64,000 bases of DNA, taken from assembly GCA_937897325.1 (NCBI GenBank), contig CALCOY010000015.1:62001-126000 (forward strand), given 5' to 3'. The notes below the pieces were generated by a model, which worked only from the letters and a program-made list of their open reading frames with translations, was not told where the DNA came from and did no database searches. Shown in pieces: positions 40,201 through 49,471 of the stretch. Positions within the stretch are counted from its first letter, which is position 1. Each line of letters begins with the position of its first letter. The stretch is from an uncultured Shimia sp. (GTDB taxonomy: Bacteria > Pseudomonadota > Alphaproteobacteria > Rhodobacterales > Rhodobacteraceae). The position numbers were made by a program, and so were the translations under genes.

Positions 40201-40555
40201 GGATTTTTAGACCACCCGGCGCTTCGATTGCCCGGGCAAAGAGCGTTCGCGCGTCGTCAAGCGACACAGCCGTATTGGTCACACCAAGTTCGGACAAAGC
40301 CGAGCGAAGTTCCGCGTCGTCCAGCATGGCCCAGGCGCCCAGACGCTGAAACAGTCGGTTCTGCATCTCAGATGCTGCGGCCTTTGTGTATGTTAGGCAA
40401 AGAATATGCTGTGGTTCGACCCCTTCCAGAAGCAGCCTCGCCACGCGATCGGTTAGCACCCGTGTCTTGCCGGAACCAGCGTTTGCGGAAAGCCACGTTG
40501 AACGTTCGGGCAGCGAAGCGGTCAGTTGTCTTCGGCTTGCGTCCTGGATGCTCAC
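37211..40555 (-). CDS. addA: Double-strand break repair helicase-nuclease AddA
   Basis: About 1114 residues. UvrD/RecB-type helicase: Walker [11 protein letters not shown] near 25-34, Walker [13 protein letters not shown], and [19 protein letters not shown] as motif V/VI region. The C-terminal nuclease has the VDFKTNR core. With AddB it resects DNA ends for RecA loading. Starts at a GTG overlapping the addB stop (GTGA on minus strand). Last gene of the tsaE-amgK-murU-addB-addA run. Confidence 0.95.
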   Translation of the reverse strand: MSIQDASRRQLTASLPERSTWLSANAGSGKTRVLTDRVARLLLEGVEPQHILCLTYTKAAASEMQNRLFQRLGAWAMLDDAELRSALSELGVTNTAVSLDDARTLFARAIEAPGGLKIQTIHSFCAALLRRFPLEAGVTPQFTEIEDRAADLLRAEIVDEMASGATRNLVTELAQHYSGEDFLGLTREIIKHKAAFSEGLDGGAARALFGVDTDLTRTEIEEEVFFEGDLNVLQALVPILLASGTNDERLGRTLQSIHHLSLDVLPILETVLLTGPSAKQPFSAKIGSVPTTAIREANADLMPQFEALMLRVETARERRLALKAAETTIALHTFAQDFVARYETAKTLRGLLDFDDLILKTRSLLTNPSVAAWVLYRIDGGIDHILVDEAQDTSPMQWEVICKLAEEFASGHGAQGQDHRTIFVVGDKKQSIYSFQGADPEEFDRMQTHFDGQLSHSGQRLQKLTLEYSFRSSPAILKLVDAIFEGKMDSKHRAFKSDLPGRVDLWPLVERTSQTDDRKWYDPVDQRSPEHQDAILSQHIARTIRNLIDEKVLVPSGDGAGQPARARDFLILVQKRSGIFPEIIRACKEADLPIAGADRLKVGAELAVRDLGALLSFLATPEDSLALATALRSPLFGLDEAELFDLAHYRKTEHLWPALRERKTEYPKTVDVLQDLRDQVDFLRPYDLIERMLTRHSGRARIVARLGTEAEDGINALLLQALSYERNAVPSLTGFLAWMEIDDLEIKRQIDSASNQIRVMTVHGAKGLEAPIVILPDCAARKNDVRDEILLVDDRAVLKAKSDLQPIPMRRRMDEMKSAQMSERMRLLYVALTRAEKWLIVAGAGDHSKDNTSWHQIIKKGLEATQAKTLQTPVGEGKRLELGDWSGLKAKRATHTDDPPMKLENHFGLKIGTAPQRARSLSPSDLGGEKTLPGEGLETELALAYGSYVHLLLEKLSLSPQEDWPAVFATADAQPLLTPDMIAQGRAEALNVLRAPSLQSVFSVGTLAEVPITADLEGNRIHGIIDRLIVTPERILAVDFKTNRIVPESSETCPEGLLRQLGAYAAALGQVYSDRAIETAILWTRPAELMVFSHDMVIAALERCQYLDADEADT

Positions 40556-43503
40556 CGCCCGACATCCCTCGGCACGGGGTCTTGGGTTGCGTCCCACTCA
40601 CCATGTCTGGCGAGTTGATCATAAGCGCCGACCAGAGCTTCCCTTTCGATTGCGCGTCTGGATGAAAAGCCCTGTGCCTGATCAAGATAAGAGCCGATAA
40701 GTCCCGAAAGTTGTTCCAGCAGTTCGGGTGCGGGTGTATCGCCTATCGGTGCTTCAACGACTTTGGGCGAGGTTCCGATCCCGATAAACGCCGCCCTCTC
40801 AACCGGTCGCAATCCAACTTTCCGAAACGCGCCTTCCTCTACCATGGCTGCTTCAATCAGCAGTTGCTTATCGAAATACCTTTGTTGGCTCACGCTGGGT
40901 GGCGCGCCGGTTTTGTAGTCATATATGATGGCCTCACCCGCTTCGGTCAGGTCAATCCTGTCGGCCATGCCCCGTAGTGTGACATTGATGGATTTCAGGA
41001 CTAACTCGCCTTTTGCGTCTTCTTCAAACGCGATCGGGCGCGTCTTGCTTTGCCGCAGTATCTCACCATCCACAAACCAATCGGCAACGCGCATCAGCTT
41101 TGCCAGCCAAAGCGCGCGGGCGGCGGGCCATGGCACGTCGGCCTCCAGTGTTCTGTGCGCAATCTTGACGAACGCTTCTTTGGTCAGCCGTTCGGGATGA
41201 CTAAGCGTTGCCTTGACGAATTCTTCTAATGCACTGTGGCTTACGATCCCTCGTTCGAGCGCACTTGGCGTTGGTACCAGCGGGTTAAGCGGTCGCAAGC
41301 GCAGGCAGTGTTTTGCATAAATCGCGTAGGGATCCCGGATCAGCGTTTTGATCTCAGTGACTGACAATATCCGCGGCCGAACTTCGGCTGGCGGCCTTGG
41401 TGATGGACGCTGCGTCTTTTGAATAGGTTCTACCGCTTCCATGGCATCGACACGCTGAAGCCAGGCATCGCCGCGTTTGACCATGTCGTCCCAGGCTGAT
41501 TTCCCGCCCTGTGTTTCAAGGCCATTCATCAGATTTTGCAAACGGTTGAGCCACCGGGACGGGACGGTTTCCGCATCATCTGATCGGATTGAGCGGGTAA
41601 GCCAGACTTCAGGCGCTGCGATGGCCTGTTGGTAATCATGGGCGGACAGACCAATCCGGCGTTCAGGTAGCAAAAGGCCTGCCTTCTTGCGCATCTGACG
41701 GTTGAGCCAGGGATCGGGTTTTGGTGCTTCGGGCCATGTTCCGTCATTCAGGCCACCAAGGATGACCAGATCGGCCCCCTGCACTCGTGCTTCGAGCGTG
41801 CCCCAAATCATGACATCAGGATGCGGCGCCGTGGCATCCCGCACTTCTTCTTTCTGCAGCAAAGATCCAACAAGGCTTGCATAGTCGGCGGCTACCATCG
41901 CCCCGCCATGCCCTGCCTCTCGGGAAAGGGCATCCATTACGGCGCGTGCTTTCTCGCCGGCTTCCCTGGTCCATAGTGTTCCTGGCTCGCTTGACACACC
42001 ATCGGACATCGCCTGTGCGACCTTCAGATGAAGCGAAACCCAGTACGAAAGAGGTCTTGCGTCGGGCACTTTGAGGTCGCAAAGGGTATCGGCGATCCAT
42101 TCAGCCCAGCGCTGCATACCATCCTCATCCTGGCCAACAGCTTTGCGCGCGGTCTGAATGATCCCTTCACGGTCAGGGTAGGGAAGTCCGTCCCGTCGCA
42201 TCCTAAGCTCAAGCCTTTGACTGTTGAGTTGATGGAGATTGCGATCGGCTCCGGAGTGAGTCAGCGGGTGTTTTAGCAGAGTCAGTAGGCTTTCGGCTTC
42301 CAAACCGCGCACAAAAATACTTGCGACATGGCGCAGAAACCGACCTGCCGGGCTAAGATGCAAGGGTAATCCCGCGCTGTCATCTGGGCGGATCCGCCAC
42401 CGGTCCAACGCTGTTTCAACCTGTCGGGTCAGCATACGATCAGGCGTGATCAACGCCGCTTTCTGACCCATCTCGACCGCATGGCGCAGGCGCATTGCGA
42501 TAGCCATCGACTCGGCCCTTGGCGTTTCGGCAAGAACAAGGGTCACGTCCTTGGTTGCAATGTCATGTTCACTGAGCTTTGGCCCCTCGCTTCGCCAAGC
42601 GTGCGTCACAGGCGCTGGCCTGAGTGAGAGGGAAACCAGTTTGTTGCGACGTGAATTTGGGGGTGGATCTTCAGTCCAAGGCAAGACATCGCCGTGTCTT
42701 GATCCCAGATTATTTATCAAGTTTGCGAAACGATATTGCGGATGATCTTCGGCGGTCAGTGCATCCTTCAGGCCGTCCCAGACGTTCTCAGGCATGTCAA
42801 AATCGTAGCCTGGTAGAATCAACGCGCCCTTGGGCAGATTGGCCACCGCCTGCATCAGCATTTGCGTTGTACCGCGTGATCCCGTGGATCCAATCAGCAA
42901 CACGGGATGGGGATGGGGATCCTTGTCCCATCGTCTTGTGATCTGAGACACAACCCATCGCTGGCGCGCTTCTGTATCAGGCCGATCAATTGTCAGATCA
43001 AGATAGGATTGCGCGATCTCGATGAATTGCTTTGTATTGGCCCAATGGCCCGAGACATCATCAACATCCAGCTTGGCGATCTGTTCGGGAGAAACACCTT
43101 CGCCCTGCATCTCGTCGATCAGTTCGGCCAAGCTGTCGGCCAGATCATAAAGCGACGTGCGCGGGGCCAGCTCCGGATACTTGTCAAGCAGGGCCGAAAT
43201 GAGCTGAACCAACTCCAATCGGCGGCGCAGCAGTGACACGCCGGGCGGTTTCATAATGCCCGGCATCATCTCGTCGACATCCGACAGAAGAAGGATCCGC
43301 GGCAGAAGCCGCGGGGGACCAGCGTCAAAAATGGCGCGTATCCGTCGGGCCATGCGCCGTGTATTGACGATTAAGGTGACCCGTGCCCAATCTTCGGGAG
43401 CTGCGCCCGCCAATCGCTTTTCAAAGCCGTCCAGGACCGCGCGCGGGAAATCGATTCCCGGGGCCAGCCCGAATACTCGGGGCACCTGTTTTGGGTCAAA
43501 CAC
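40552..43503 (-). CDS. addB: Double-strand break repair protein AddB
   Basis: About 983 residues from GTG 43503. The N-terminus (RVFGLAPGIDFPRAVLDGF) and VTLIVNTRRMARRI match alphaproteobacterial AddB; the C-terminal PD-(D/E)xK nuclease has AIIYDYKTGAPP with the downstream QLLIEA strand. The iron-sulfur cysteines of Firmicute AddB are not apparent, as is typical for this lineage. Overlaps the murU end by 8 bp. Confidence 0.93.
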   Translation of the reverse strand: MFDPKQVPRVFGLAPGIDFPRAVLDGFEKRLAGAAPEDWARVTLIVNTRRMARRIRAIFDAGPPRLLPRILLLSDVDEMMPGIMKPPGVSLLRRRLELVQLISALLDKYPELAPRTSLYDLADSLAELIDEMQGEGVSPEQIAKLDVDDVSGHWANTKQFIEIAQSYLDLTIDRPDTEARQRWVVSQITRRWDKDPHPHPVLLIGSTGSRGTTQMLMQAVANLPKGALILPGYDFDMPENVWDGLKDALTAEDHPQYRFANLINNLGSRHGDVLPWTEDPPPNSRRNKLVSLSLRPAPVTHAWRSEGPKLSEHDIATKDVTLVLAETPRAESMAIAMRLRHAVEMGQKAALITPDRMLTRQVETALDRWRIRPDDSAGLPLHLSPAGRFLRHVASIFVRGLEAESLLTLLKHPLTHSGADRNLHQLNSQRLELRMRRDGLPYPDREGIIQTARKAVGQDEDGMQRWAEWIADTLCDLKVPDARPLSYWVSLHLKVAQAMSDGVSSEPGTLWTREAGEKARAVMDALSREAGHGGAMVAADYASLVGSLLQKEEVRDATAPHPDVMIWGTLEARVQGADLVILGGLNDGTWPEAPKPDPWLNRQMRKKAGLLLPERRIGLSAHDYQQAIAAPEVWLTRSIRSDDAETVPSRWLNRLQNLMNGLETQGGKSAWDDMVKRGDAWLQRVDAMEAVEPIQKTQRPSPRPPAEVRPRILSVTEIKTLIRDPYAIYAKHCLRLRPLNPLVPTPSALERGIVSHSALEEFVKATLSHPERLTKEAFVKIAHRTLEADVPWPAARALWLAKLMRVADWFVDGEILRQSKTRPIAFEEDAKGELVLKSINVTLRGMADRIDLTEAGEAIIYDYKTGAPPSVSQQRYFDKQLLIEAAMVEEGAFRKVGLRPVERAAFIGIGTSPKVVEAPIGDTPAPELLEQLSGLIGSYLDQAQGFSSRRAIEREALVGAYDQLARHGEWDATQDPVPRDVGR

Positions 43504-44188
43504 GCTGTGTTTCCAACATCTTTTCGGCCAGAGCGATCCCGCCAACATTACCGACATCACCCCAATGACCTGAATAGCAAAGACCAAAAAGCCGCTGCCT
43601 GTCTCGCATCTGGTCCCAGACTTGGTTCAATGAAAAGGCGCTTTCAGAGACGTCATTCAGAAGGTCGGTCCTTATAATTTGCGCACCGCCATAGACAAAG
43701 CCCGGCCCTCGTTGCAGTTGATGGTCTGGCAAAAGGGTGAAATCCCCGCTTCCCTCGTGGCCGACGGTCCGTCCAGTCGGTACACAAATCAACAGCGCAT
43801 CCATTCTCGCGGGTTCCCAGGCATTGGCTAAGAGGCTCAGAGGATTTGGGCCCGCCCAGACGACATCTGGGTTCAAGGTAAAAACGGGATTGGCGTCCAA
43901 AATCGGCAACGCATTCTTCAGGCCACCACCTGTTTCAAGGATATTGGGCGCCTCACGGATGGTCACAACGTCCCTGTCCGCAAGATGCGTTTCCAACATC
44001 TCAGCCTTGTAGTGCAGGTTGGCCACAACCCGCAGCGACCGGAAATCCTCGGCAAGCGCCAATGCATGATCAATAAGTGGTCGGCCAGCAACTTCTATCA
44101 GCGGCTTTGGTCTGTCATCGGTCAATGGACGCATCCGGGTTCCGAACCCAGCGGCAAATAGCATTAAGGCAGCGGGAGCGTGGCGCAT
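43496..44188 (-). CDS. murU: N-acetylmuramate-1-phosphate uridylyltransferase
   Basis: 230 residues. Nucleotidyltransferase loop LFAAGFGTRMRPLTDDRPKPLIEVAGRPLIDHAL near 10-43, and the FTLNPDVVWAGP metal-binding region. In the MurU pathway this makes UDP-MurNAc from recycled MurNAc-1-phosphate, bypassing fosfomycin-sensitive synthesis. Paired with an AmgK-like kinase directly upstream, which is the diagnostic context. The ATG at 44188 overlaps amgK by 25 bp; ATG 44164 (TAATG) is an alternative. Confidence 0.88.
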   Translation of the reverse strand: MRHAPAALMLFAAGFGTRMRPLTDDRPKPLIEVAGRPLIDHALALAEDFRSLRVVANLHYKAEMLETHLADRDVVTIREAPNILETGGGLKNALPILDANPVFTLNPDVVWAGPNPLSLLANAWEPARMDALLICVPTGRTVGHEGSGDFTLLPDHQLQRGPGFVYGGAQIIRTDLLNDVSESAFSLNQVWDQMRDRQRLFGLCYSGHWGDVGNVGGIALAEKMLETQRV

Positions 44189-45180
44189 TGGTTTTTCAGG
44201 GATTGGAGGATGTCATCGGTCGGTGGTGGCAGTGTTTCCAGGCACGGCTTAAGATGGCTGATGCAAGGATTGTGGAGGTTTGTTTCGATATGTGCCCAGA
44301 CCTGCGGTAGCAAATCGATGTAATTCGGCTTTCCATAGACCAGCGAAAGCCGGGCGAAGACGCCGAGGATGCGCAGATTTCGCTGAAGGCCCAGCAACGC
44401 ATAGGCCCGAGCGAAATTCTTGCGGTCAAAAGCCGTCGCCTCCAAATATCTGTCATAGGCGGTCTTCGCAGTTTGGGCGCTCACATCGCGTCGCGCATCT
44501 TGAAGCACCGAGACGAGATCATATGCGGGATGACCAAGCATCGCATCCTGAAAGTCAAGTAGTCCCACCCGCGCCGCGCCGGACCGATCGGGAAGCCAGA
44601 TCAGATTTTCGGCATGATAGTCGCGCTGGATCACAACCCGTTTTTCAATGTTCAAAGGGCTAAGCTGCGCCAGCATCGCTTGGCAGAAACCTTCTTTCGC
44701 ATCAAGATCAACAATACCGACAGCGCCGCGTTGATACCAGTCAAAGGCCAAAGCGGACATAGCCGTCATCGTTGGTGCATCATACGGCTCTAGATCCGGC
44801 GGTGCCGCCGCATGAAGCTGAACAAGAACGTCAATCGCGGCGTCATAAAGCTTTGGTTCAAGCGATCTGTCTTTTTCGATCAATCGCGCAAAAAGATCGT
44901 CGCCTAGGTCTTCAAGGAGCAAGAAACCTTTGCTCTCATCGACCGCCAGGATTTCTGGTGCAGACAGGCCGACAGACCGCAGATAGTCGGCCATTCGAAC
45001 AAAGGGCCGAACATCTTCGTCCCTTTCGGGTGGGGCATCCATCAGGATGATGGTGCGACCATCCGCAGTGATGCGGTGATACTTCCGGTTCGACGCATCC
45101 CCGGCGATGCGCTGTCTTTCGGCCTGGTCTAGACCTTGGGCCTTCAGAAAATAGCTGACCTGGCCACTACGATCCTGCAT
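44164..45180 (-). CDS. amgK: N-acetylmuramate/N-acetylglucosamine kinase (AmgK-like)
   Basis: 338 residues. Aminoglycoside-phosphotransferase fold: catalytic loop VVIQRDYHAENLIWL, then VGLLDFQDAMLGHPAYDLVS (the metal-binding DFQD). Produces sugar-1-phosphate for MurU in anabolic cell-wall recycling. The stop overlaps murU and the start overlaps tsaE by 14 bp, so all three are coupled. A general small-molecule kinase is the fallback reading if the MurU pairing is disregarded. Confidence 0.87.
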   Translation of the reverse strand: MQDRSGQVSYFLKAQGLDQAERQRIAGDASNRKYHRITADGRTIILMDAPPERDEDVRPFVRMADYLRSVGLSAPEILAVDESKGFLLLEDLGDDLFARLIEKDRSLEPKLYDAAIDVLVQLHAAAPPDLEPYDAPTMTAMSALAFDWYQRGAVGIVDLDAKEGFCQAMLAQLSPLNIEKRVVIQRDYHAENLIWLPDRSGAARVGLLDFQDAMLGHPAYDLVSVLQDARRDVSAQTAKTAYDRYLEATAFDRKNFARAYALLGLQRNLRILGVFARLSLVYGKPNYIDLLPQVWAHIETNLHNPCISHLKPCLETLPPPTDDILQSLKNQCATLPLP

Positions 45181-45643
45181 GTACGCGCTCTTTCAACTTA
45201 TCCCATCTGGGCGATGTCCAGATCGCGTGCACATTTCGAGTATCGTAGTTCTTGGCCTCGAAATTAAGAACAAGCGCATCTTTTGGCGCATACACCCCAA
45301 GCCGATCTGGCCATTCGACAAGGCAGATGGCGGTCTCGAAGGCTTCGGTTAGACCCAATTCTTCGATCTCATTTTCAGAGGTGATCCGGTATAGATCCGT
45401 ATGCCAAAGTGTTCCCCTTACTGTCTCATAGACCTGCGAAAGCGTGAAGGTGGGGGATGGGACGTCCTCGGGTTCAATCAGGATGCTTTGGATCAAGGCC
45501 CGTGCGAGATGTGTTTTTCCCGCACCAACCGGCCCGTCCAGAAGAATTGTGTCGCCGGCGCACAGGTTCCTTGCGAGGTGCACACCAAATGCCGCTAGCT
45601 CTGTCTCTGACACATCTGAAAGTTGGAAACCACGCCCTGCCAT
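45167..45643 (-). CDS. tsaE: tRNA threonylcarbamoyladenosine biosynthesis ATPase TsaE
   Basis: 158 residues. P-loop DGPVGAGKTHLARAL, then PSPTFTLSQVYE, HTDLYR and VEWPDRLG, all TsaE hallmarks. With TsaB and TsaD it makes t6A37 on ANN-decoding tRNAs. First gene of the operon that runs on to addA, a grouping seen across Rhodobacterales. Confidence 0.95.
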   Translation of the reverse strand: MAGRGFQLSDVSETELAAFGVHLARNLCAGDTILLDGPVGAGKTHLARALIQSILIEPEDVPSPTFTLSQVYETVRGTLWHTDLYRITSENEIEELGLTEAFETAICLVEWPDRLGVYAPKDALVLNFEAKNYDTRNVHAIWTSPRWDKLKERVHAGS

Positions 45644-45687
45644 CGCCTTAACGTATCGGCTTTGCAGGCCGTCGCAAGGGAAATGGA

Positions 45688-47220
45688 TCAGAGCTGAGCC
45701 GACACCAGGTTCAACCCCGCCGAACGGATGGACGCGGCCTTGCGGAAGCGGATCAGTGTTGCGCCAGACACGATTGGTGAGAGATAGGCGATGACCCTGT
45801 CACCGTTCAACATCGTGATCTCTGTTTCCCATGTCTTGCGGTCACCGATCTTCATGACGAAATCTCGGATCTCGGCAAGGCCTGGGTTCGGCTGGCTGCG
45901 CAATTGCCACTCGTTCACCGATTCCATGATAGTTATGTCGGCAAAGGTGTTGTCGTCTTCGATATTCCAAAGCTCCCGATAGGCGGCATTGGAAAAGTTC
46001 AGAACGCCGGAAGAGGAAAAGACAACAAGCGCATCATCGAATGTGTCAAGCAGTGATTGGCTTAGTTCAAGCTCTGCTCGGAAGTTACGCGTCAATGCGA
46101 TCTCTGCGCTGATGTCTTCAAAGAGGAAAGCGCTCGCACCATCCGGGTGGGGCCGACCTGTAACGCGGTAGGTCTGACCTGTTTCAAGCGCCCACATCTC
46201 TTGATATCGGCCGTCAGTTGCGGCTGCGATGACATCAGCAATTTCCTGACGCCAGGAATTGTAGTTCTTGGGCTCCGGCATCACCCGATTGTCCCGCAGC
46301 CGGTCGAAGAATGACAACATATCGGGACGTGCGCTAAGGAATTCTGGCGGCAGCGAAGTCAGATCAACAAGCGCTGGATTGAAGAGGGCCAATTGGCCTT
46401 CGCGATCGAACACCGCAAGTCCCGTGGACAATTGCGCAAATGTCTTTGCCAAAGTCTGCACGAAGTTTCTTTGCGCGACTTCTGCGCGGATCACGGCATT
46501 GATGTCTACCGCGTGAAAAAGTGTCGTGTCTTCCGACGCGGATGTGATGACGTCATACCAGAGGGCCCTGTCATCTTGTTCGACTGTCAGCGATTTGCGG
46601 CTTTGACGGGGAGGGTGCTCGCTGGTCGTGATATCTGGAAACAGCGGTTCGTCCTTTGCGGATCCATCCATTTGTATCTTTGACTTCAAATCGTCATAAG
46701 CCGCATTCGACCAGAGAACCTCACCCTTGGCGCTCGCTTGCCACATCGGATAAGGTGCGCTTTCGGTCGCTGCCCGAAGCGCAATCAACTCTTGTTCCAG
46801 AGACTTGGTCTTGTGATGTGCAACGCTTTCATTGGTCGAGGCTTCGATAAGCTCGACGCGGGTCATATCGCCTTCTCTTTCAATGATCAGGCTTGCGGCG
46901 TCGTCATTGATGCCAGAGTTGAGCCGCAAGTTGATTTCCCGAATGGCGTCCGGCGTTTTGGGAAAGTCCGGAAACCGGACCGAAAAGCTGGAGACGATAT
47001 CTCCCCATAAGATGTCGCGTTCCTTGGTCTCAAGAAGATCTCTCGCGCTGTTTGTGGCATGTTGAAGGACCTGCCCATCGAACAAGAACGCGATGTGATC
47101 GGGTTTTTCCAGTCCTGCTTGCGGGACGCTTTTGGTGTTGAACCGCAAGACACAGACAAATGCCGCAATAGCCGCACCGAAGGACGCTGTAGCCACAATG
47201 CCTATTTCAATCAGCGTCAT
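45688..47220 (-). CDS. PAS domain protein, no kinase core
   Basis: 510 residues. One N-terminal helix (IGIVATASFGAAIAAFVCVLRF), a coiled stretch near residue 140 (HHKTKSLEQELIALRAA), then at least two PAS-like modules, the last ending NGDRVIAYLSPIVSGATLIRF. No His-phosphotransfer box, GHKL ATPase or GGDEF domain follows: the chain simply stops after the last PAS. It lies 76 bp downstream of regB on the same strand, so it may be cotranscribed and could tune RegB or another partner. The role is inferred from context only. Confidence 0.7.
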   Translation of the reverse strand: MTLIEIGIVATASFGAAIAAFVCVLRFNTKSVPQAGLEKPDHIAFLFDGQVLQHATNSARDLLETKERDILWGDIVSSFSVRFPDFPKTPDAIREINLRLNSGINDDAASLIIEREGDMTRVELIEASTNESVAHHKTKSLEQELIALRAATESAPYPMWQASAKGEVLWSNAAYDDLKSKIQMDGSAKDEPLFPDITTSEHPPRQSRKSLTVEQDDRALWYDVITSASEDTTLFHAVDINAVIRAEVAQRNFVQTLAKTFAQLSTGLAVFDREGQLALFNPALVDLTSLPPEFLSARPDMLSFFDRLRDNRVMPEPKNYNSWRQEIADVIAAATDGRYQEMWALETGQTYRVTGRPHPDGASAFLFEDISAEIALTRNFRAELELSQSLLDTFDDALVVFSSSGVLNFSNAAYRELWNIEDDNTFADITIMESVNEWQLRSQPNPGLAEIRDFVMKIGDRKTWETEITMLNGDRVIAYLSPIVSGATLIRFRKAASIRSAGLNLVSAQL

Positions 47221-47296
47221 TTGAGTGTCCCACTAATAGGAGATTAACATCACCGTGCCGTTTCAGAGTTAACAATGCGTTAAATCAACGGTCAAT

Positions 47297-48706
47297 TTAC
47301 GCCGTGATAGGTTGATTCTGCCCCTTGGGCACAGCGTTTCTTCCACTTTTGGCATCAATCGCGTCCCGCTTCCATGCAACCTCAACGACAGCGCCAACAT
47401 GTGGATGCTCGTTTCGCGCAGTATTATAGGGGTCGTTCGCATTTGCAAAGCTAAGTTCTGCACCCGAGCGCTCGAGAAGTGTCTTTGCAATAAAAAGCCC
47501 AAGACCCATGCCTTCGTACTCAGGACGAAGGATATCCGAACCGCTGCGCCGTCGTCTGACAAACGGATCACCGATCCGCCCGAGAATATGTGTCGGAAAG
47601 CCCTGGCCATCATCAAGAATACGGATGGTGATCGTATCGGTTGTCCAATGGGCTTCGACCCAGACATTTGCATGCGCGAAATCTACCGCATTCTGGATCA
47701 GATTTCGAAGCCCATGGATAATCTCGGGTTTACGCAAGATGGCGGGTTGGTCAACCTCGTCACCTGCGTCGGGCGAATGCGTGTAGTGGATGGTCGTTCC
47801 GCGATGTGCGTGCGGTTCGGCGGCCTCATAAACAACCGTCATCAACGGGGCTTGTCGCAGATGCAGGTCATCCTTGCCAGCACGACCCATATCCCGAAGG
47901 ATATCGCGGCAGCGATCCGCCTGCTCTCGGATCAAAGCGGCATCATCGCGTAAGTCCGGCTTGTCATCCAGCTCCTCAATCAGCTCGGCGCTGGTCAGTT
48001 TTATCGTCGCCAGGGGCGTACCCAACTCATGCGCCGCTGCAGCGACCACACCGCCCAGATCGGTCAGTTTCTGTTCCCGCGCCAGCGCCATTTGTGTGGC
48101 TGCCAGCGCATCCGACATTGAGTGCATCTCGGATGTGACGCGCCGCGAATAGGCACCGATAAAGCAGATCGCGATAACAAGAGCGATCCAATTGCCGAAA
48201 ACAAAAATGTCCGGGATCCGCAGCAGGAATCCGTCATCTGTCCGAAGCGGCAGATGATAATCGGACAGTAACGTAACAAGGATGATCGCCGTCGCCCCCA
48301 ACAGCAGAGTGGAACGTGTCGTCAAAACGGCGGCCGAGATACTGACTGGGCCTAGAAGCAGCAATGCAAAGGGGTTGTTCAGTCCTCCAGTCAGGAACAG
48401 AAGCAAGCCAAGCTGCAAAAGATCGAAGAGCACCATCATAAGGTTTGCACTCTCGCTGAGCCGTTTGTTCTCGGGGAAAACGAAGATCGCAATCAGGTTG
48501 CCGATCACCGAAATACCGACAGCCAGATAGCATAAGCCAAGTTCAAGCTGCAGACTGTACATCCGCTCGGCGATGGTGATCGCCGTCAACTGCCCGACGA
48601 TGGCAACCCACCGCAAAACGATCATTGTTCTCAGCCGGATCCAGCTGGATCTTTGCTGACCAGACAGCAGACCGAGATCGGGTTGAGCCATAGTGTCACG
48701 CACCAT
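47297..48706 (-). CDS. regB: Redox sensor histidine kinase RegB/PrrB
   Basis: 469 residues. About six transmembrane helices; between helices lies GGLNNPF at 107-113, the ubiquinone-sensing loop known from RegB. His226 in AAAHELGTPLATIKL is the phosphorylation site, and Cys266 in QADRCRDIL matches the redox-active cysteine (Cys265) of the R. capsulatus protein. HATPase with ILDDGQGFP and GMGLGLFIAKTLLE follows. The frame is open to 48847, but AAGGT before ATG 48706 sets the start. Divergent from senC, and RegA is encoded just beyond. Confidence 0.95.
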   Translation of the reverse strand: MVRDTMAQPDLGLLSGQQRSSWIRLRTMIVLRWVAIVGQLTAITIAERMYSLQLELGLCYLAVGISVIGNLIAIFVFPENKRLSESANLMMVLFDLLQLGLLLFLTGGLNNPFALLLLGPVSISAAVLTTRSTLLLGATAIILVTLLSDYHLPLRTDDGFLLRIPDIFVFGNWIALVIAICFIGAYSRRVTSEMHSMSDALAATQMALAREQKLTDLGGVVAAAAHELGTPLATIKLTSAELIEELDDKPDLRDDAALIREQADRCRDILRDMGRAGKDDLHLRQAPLMTVVYEAAEPHAHRGTTIHYTHSPDAGDEVDQPAILRKPEIIHGLRNLIQNAVDFAHANVWVEAHWTTDTITIRILDDGQGFPTHILGRIGDPFVRRRRSGSDILRPEYEGMGLGLFIAKTLLERSGAELSFANANDPYNTARNEHPHVGAVVEVAWKRDAIDAKSGRNAVPKGQNQPITA

Positions 48707-48776
48707 TTTGTTACCTTGGATCGCCGCCCGATATGCATATGTTGCGAACGACAGGCCAACATGTTGGAGGATAGAC

Positions 48777-49385
48777 ATGATCCGCGTTATCGCAAGTGCT
48801 GCTGCCCTTGTTGCAATCGTGGGGGTCGCCGCTGCGTGGTACTTCACCCAAGGCTCAGATGATCAATTTGCACAATGCTCGTCGGGCAGCATTGCTGGCG
48901 GTGATATCGGAGGTCCGTTCACGTTGGTCAACCAAGAGGGCGAGACAGTTACAGATGCCGATGTGATCACCGAACCCACGATCATCTATTTTGGCTACAC
49001 ATTCTGCCCTGATGTTTGCCCGATCGACAGTGCCCGCAATGCGGAGGCGATCGATCTGCTGGCCGAGCAGGGAATATCGGCGACGCCGGTGTTCATCTCG
49101 GTTGATCCAAAGCGGGATACACCCGAAGTCGTTGGCGACTTTGCCTTCTACCTGCACGACAAAATGATCGGCCTCACAGGAACCCCCGAGCAGGTAAAGG
49201 CGGCGAGCACAGCTTATAGGACCTACTACAAGGAACAGCCCGGCGATGAAGAGTTTTACCTGGTCGATCACTCCACCTTTTCCTACCTCGTTCTGCCCGA
49301 ACACGGCTTTGTAGATTTCTTCCGTCGTGAGACGACGGCAGAGCAAATGGCCGAGACAGTGGCCTGCGTGGTTGACGCCGTCTGA
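48777..49385 (+). CDS. senC: SCO1/SenC/PrrC copper chaperone
   Basis: 202 residues. An N-terminal signal anchor (VIASAAALVAIVGVAAAWYF), and the SCO copper-binding CPDVC with Cys77 and Cys81 in FGYTFCPDVCP. The distal His is in LVDHSTFSYLV. Delivers copper to the CuA centre of cytochrome oxidase and affects RegB signalling in Rhodobacter. A GGAGG before ATG 48777 overrides the open frame to 48693. The standard regB/senC-regA layout is intact. Confidence 0.95.
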   Translation: MIRVIASAAALVAIVGVAAAWYFTQGSDDQFAQCSSGSIAGGDIGGPFTLVNQEGETVTDADVITEPTIIYFGYTFCPDVCPIDSARNAEAIDLLAEQGISATPVFISVDPKRDTPEVVGDFAFYLHDKMIGLTGTPEQVKAASTAYRTYYKEQPGDEEFYLVDHSTFSYLVLPEHGFVDFFRRETTAEQMAETVACVVDAV

Positions 49386-49429
49386 TGCGATGACGCGTTT
49401 GACCTGACTGTAAGGTCGATCCATATAGT

Positions 49430-49456
49430 TGCCCGACAATAAATAATAATTGGGCA
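49430..49456. promoter_or_regulatory. Inverted repeat before regA
   Basis: TGCCC (49430-49434) and GGGCA (49452-49456) face each other across an AT-rich 17-bp centre, extendable by two bases with one mismatch, directly upstream of the ribosome-binding site. It could be an operator or a leader hairpin. No T-run follows, so it is not a terminator. Confidence 0.3.
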
Positions 49457-49471
49457 CCGAAGGAGGCTGGA

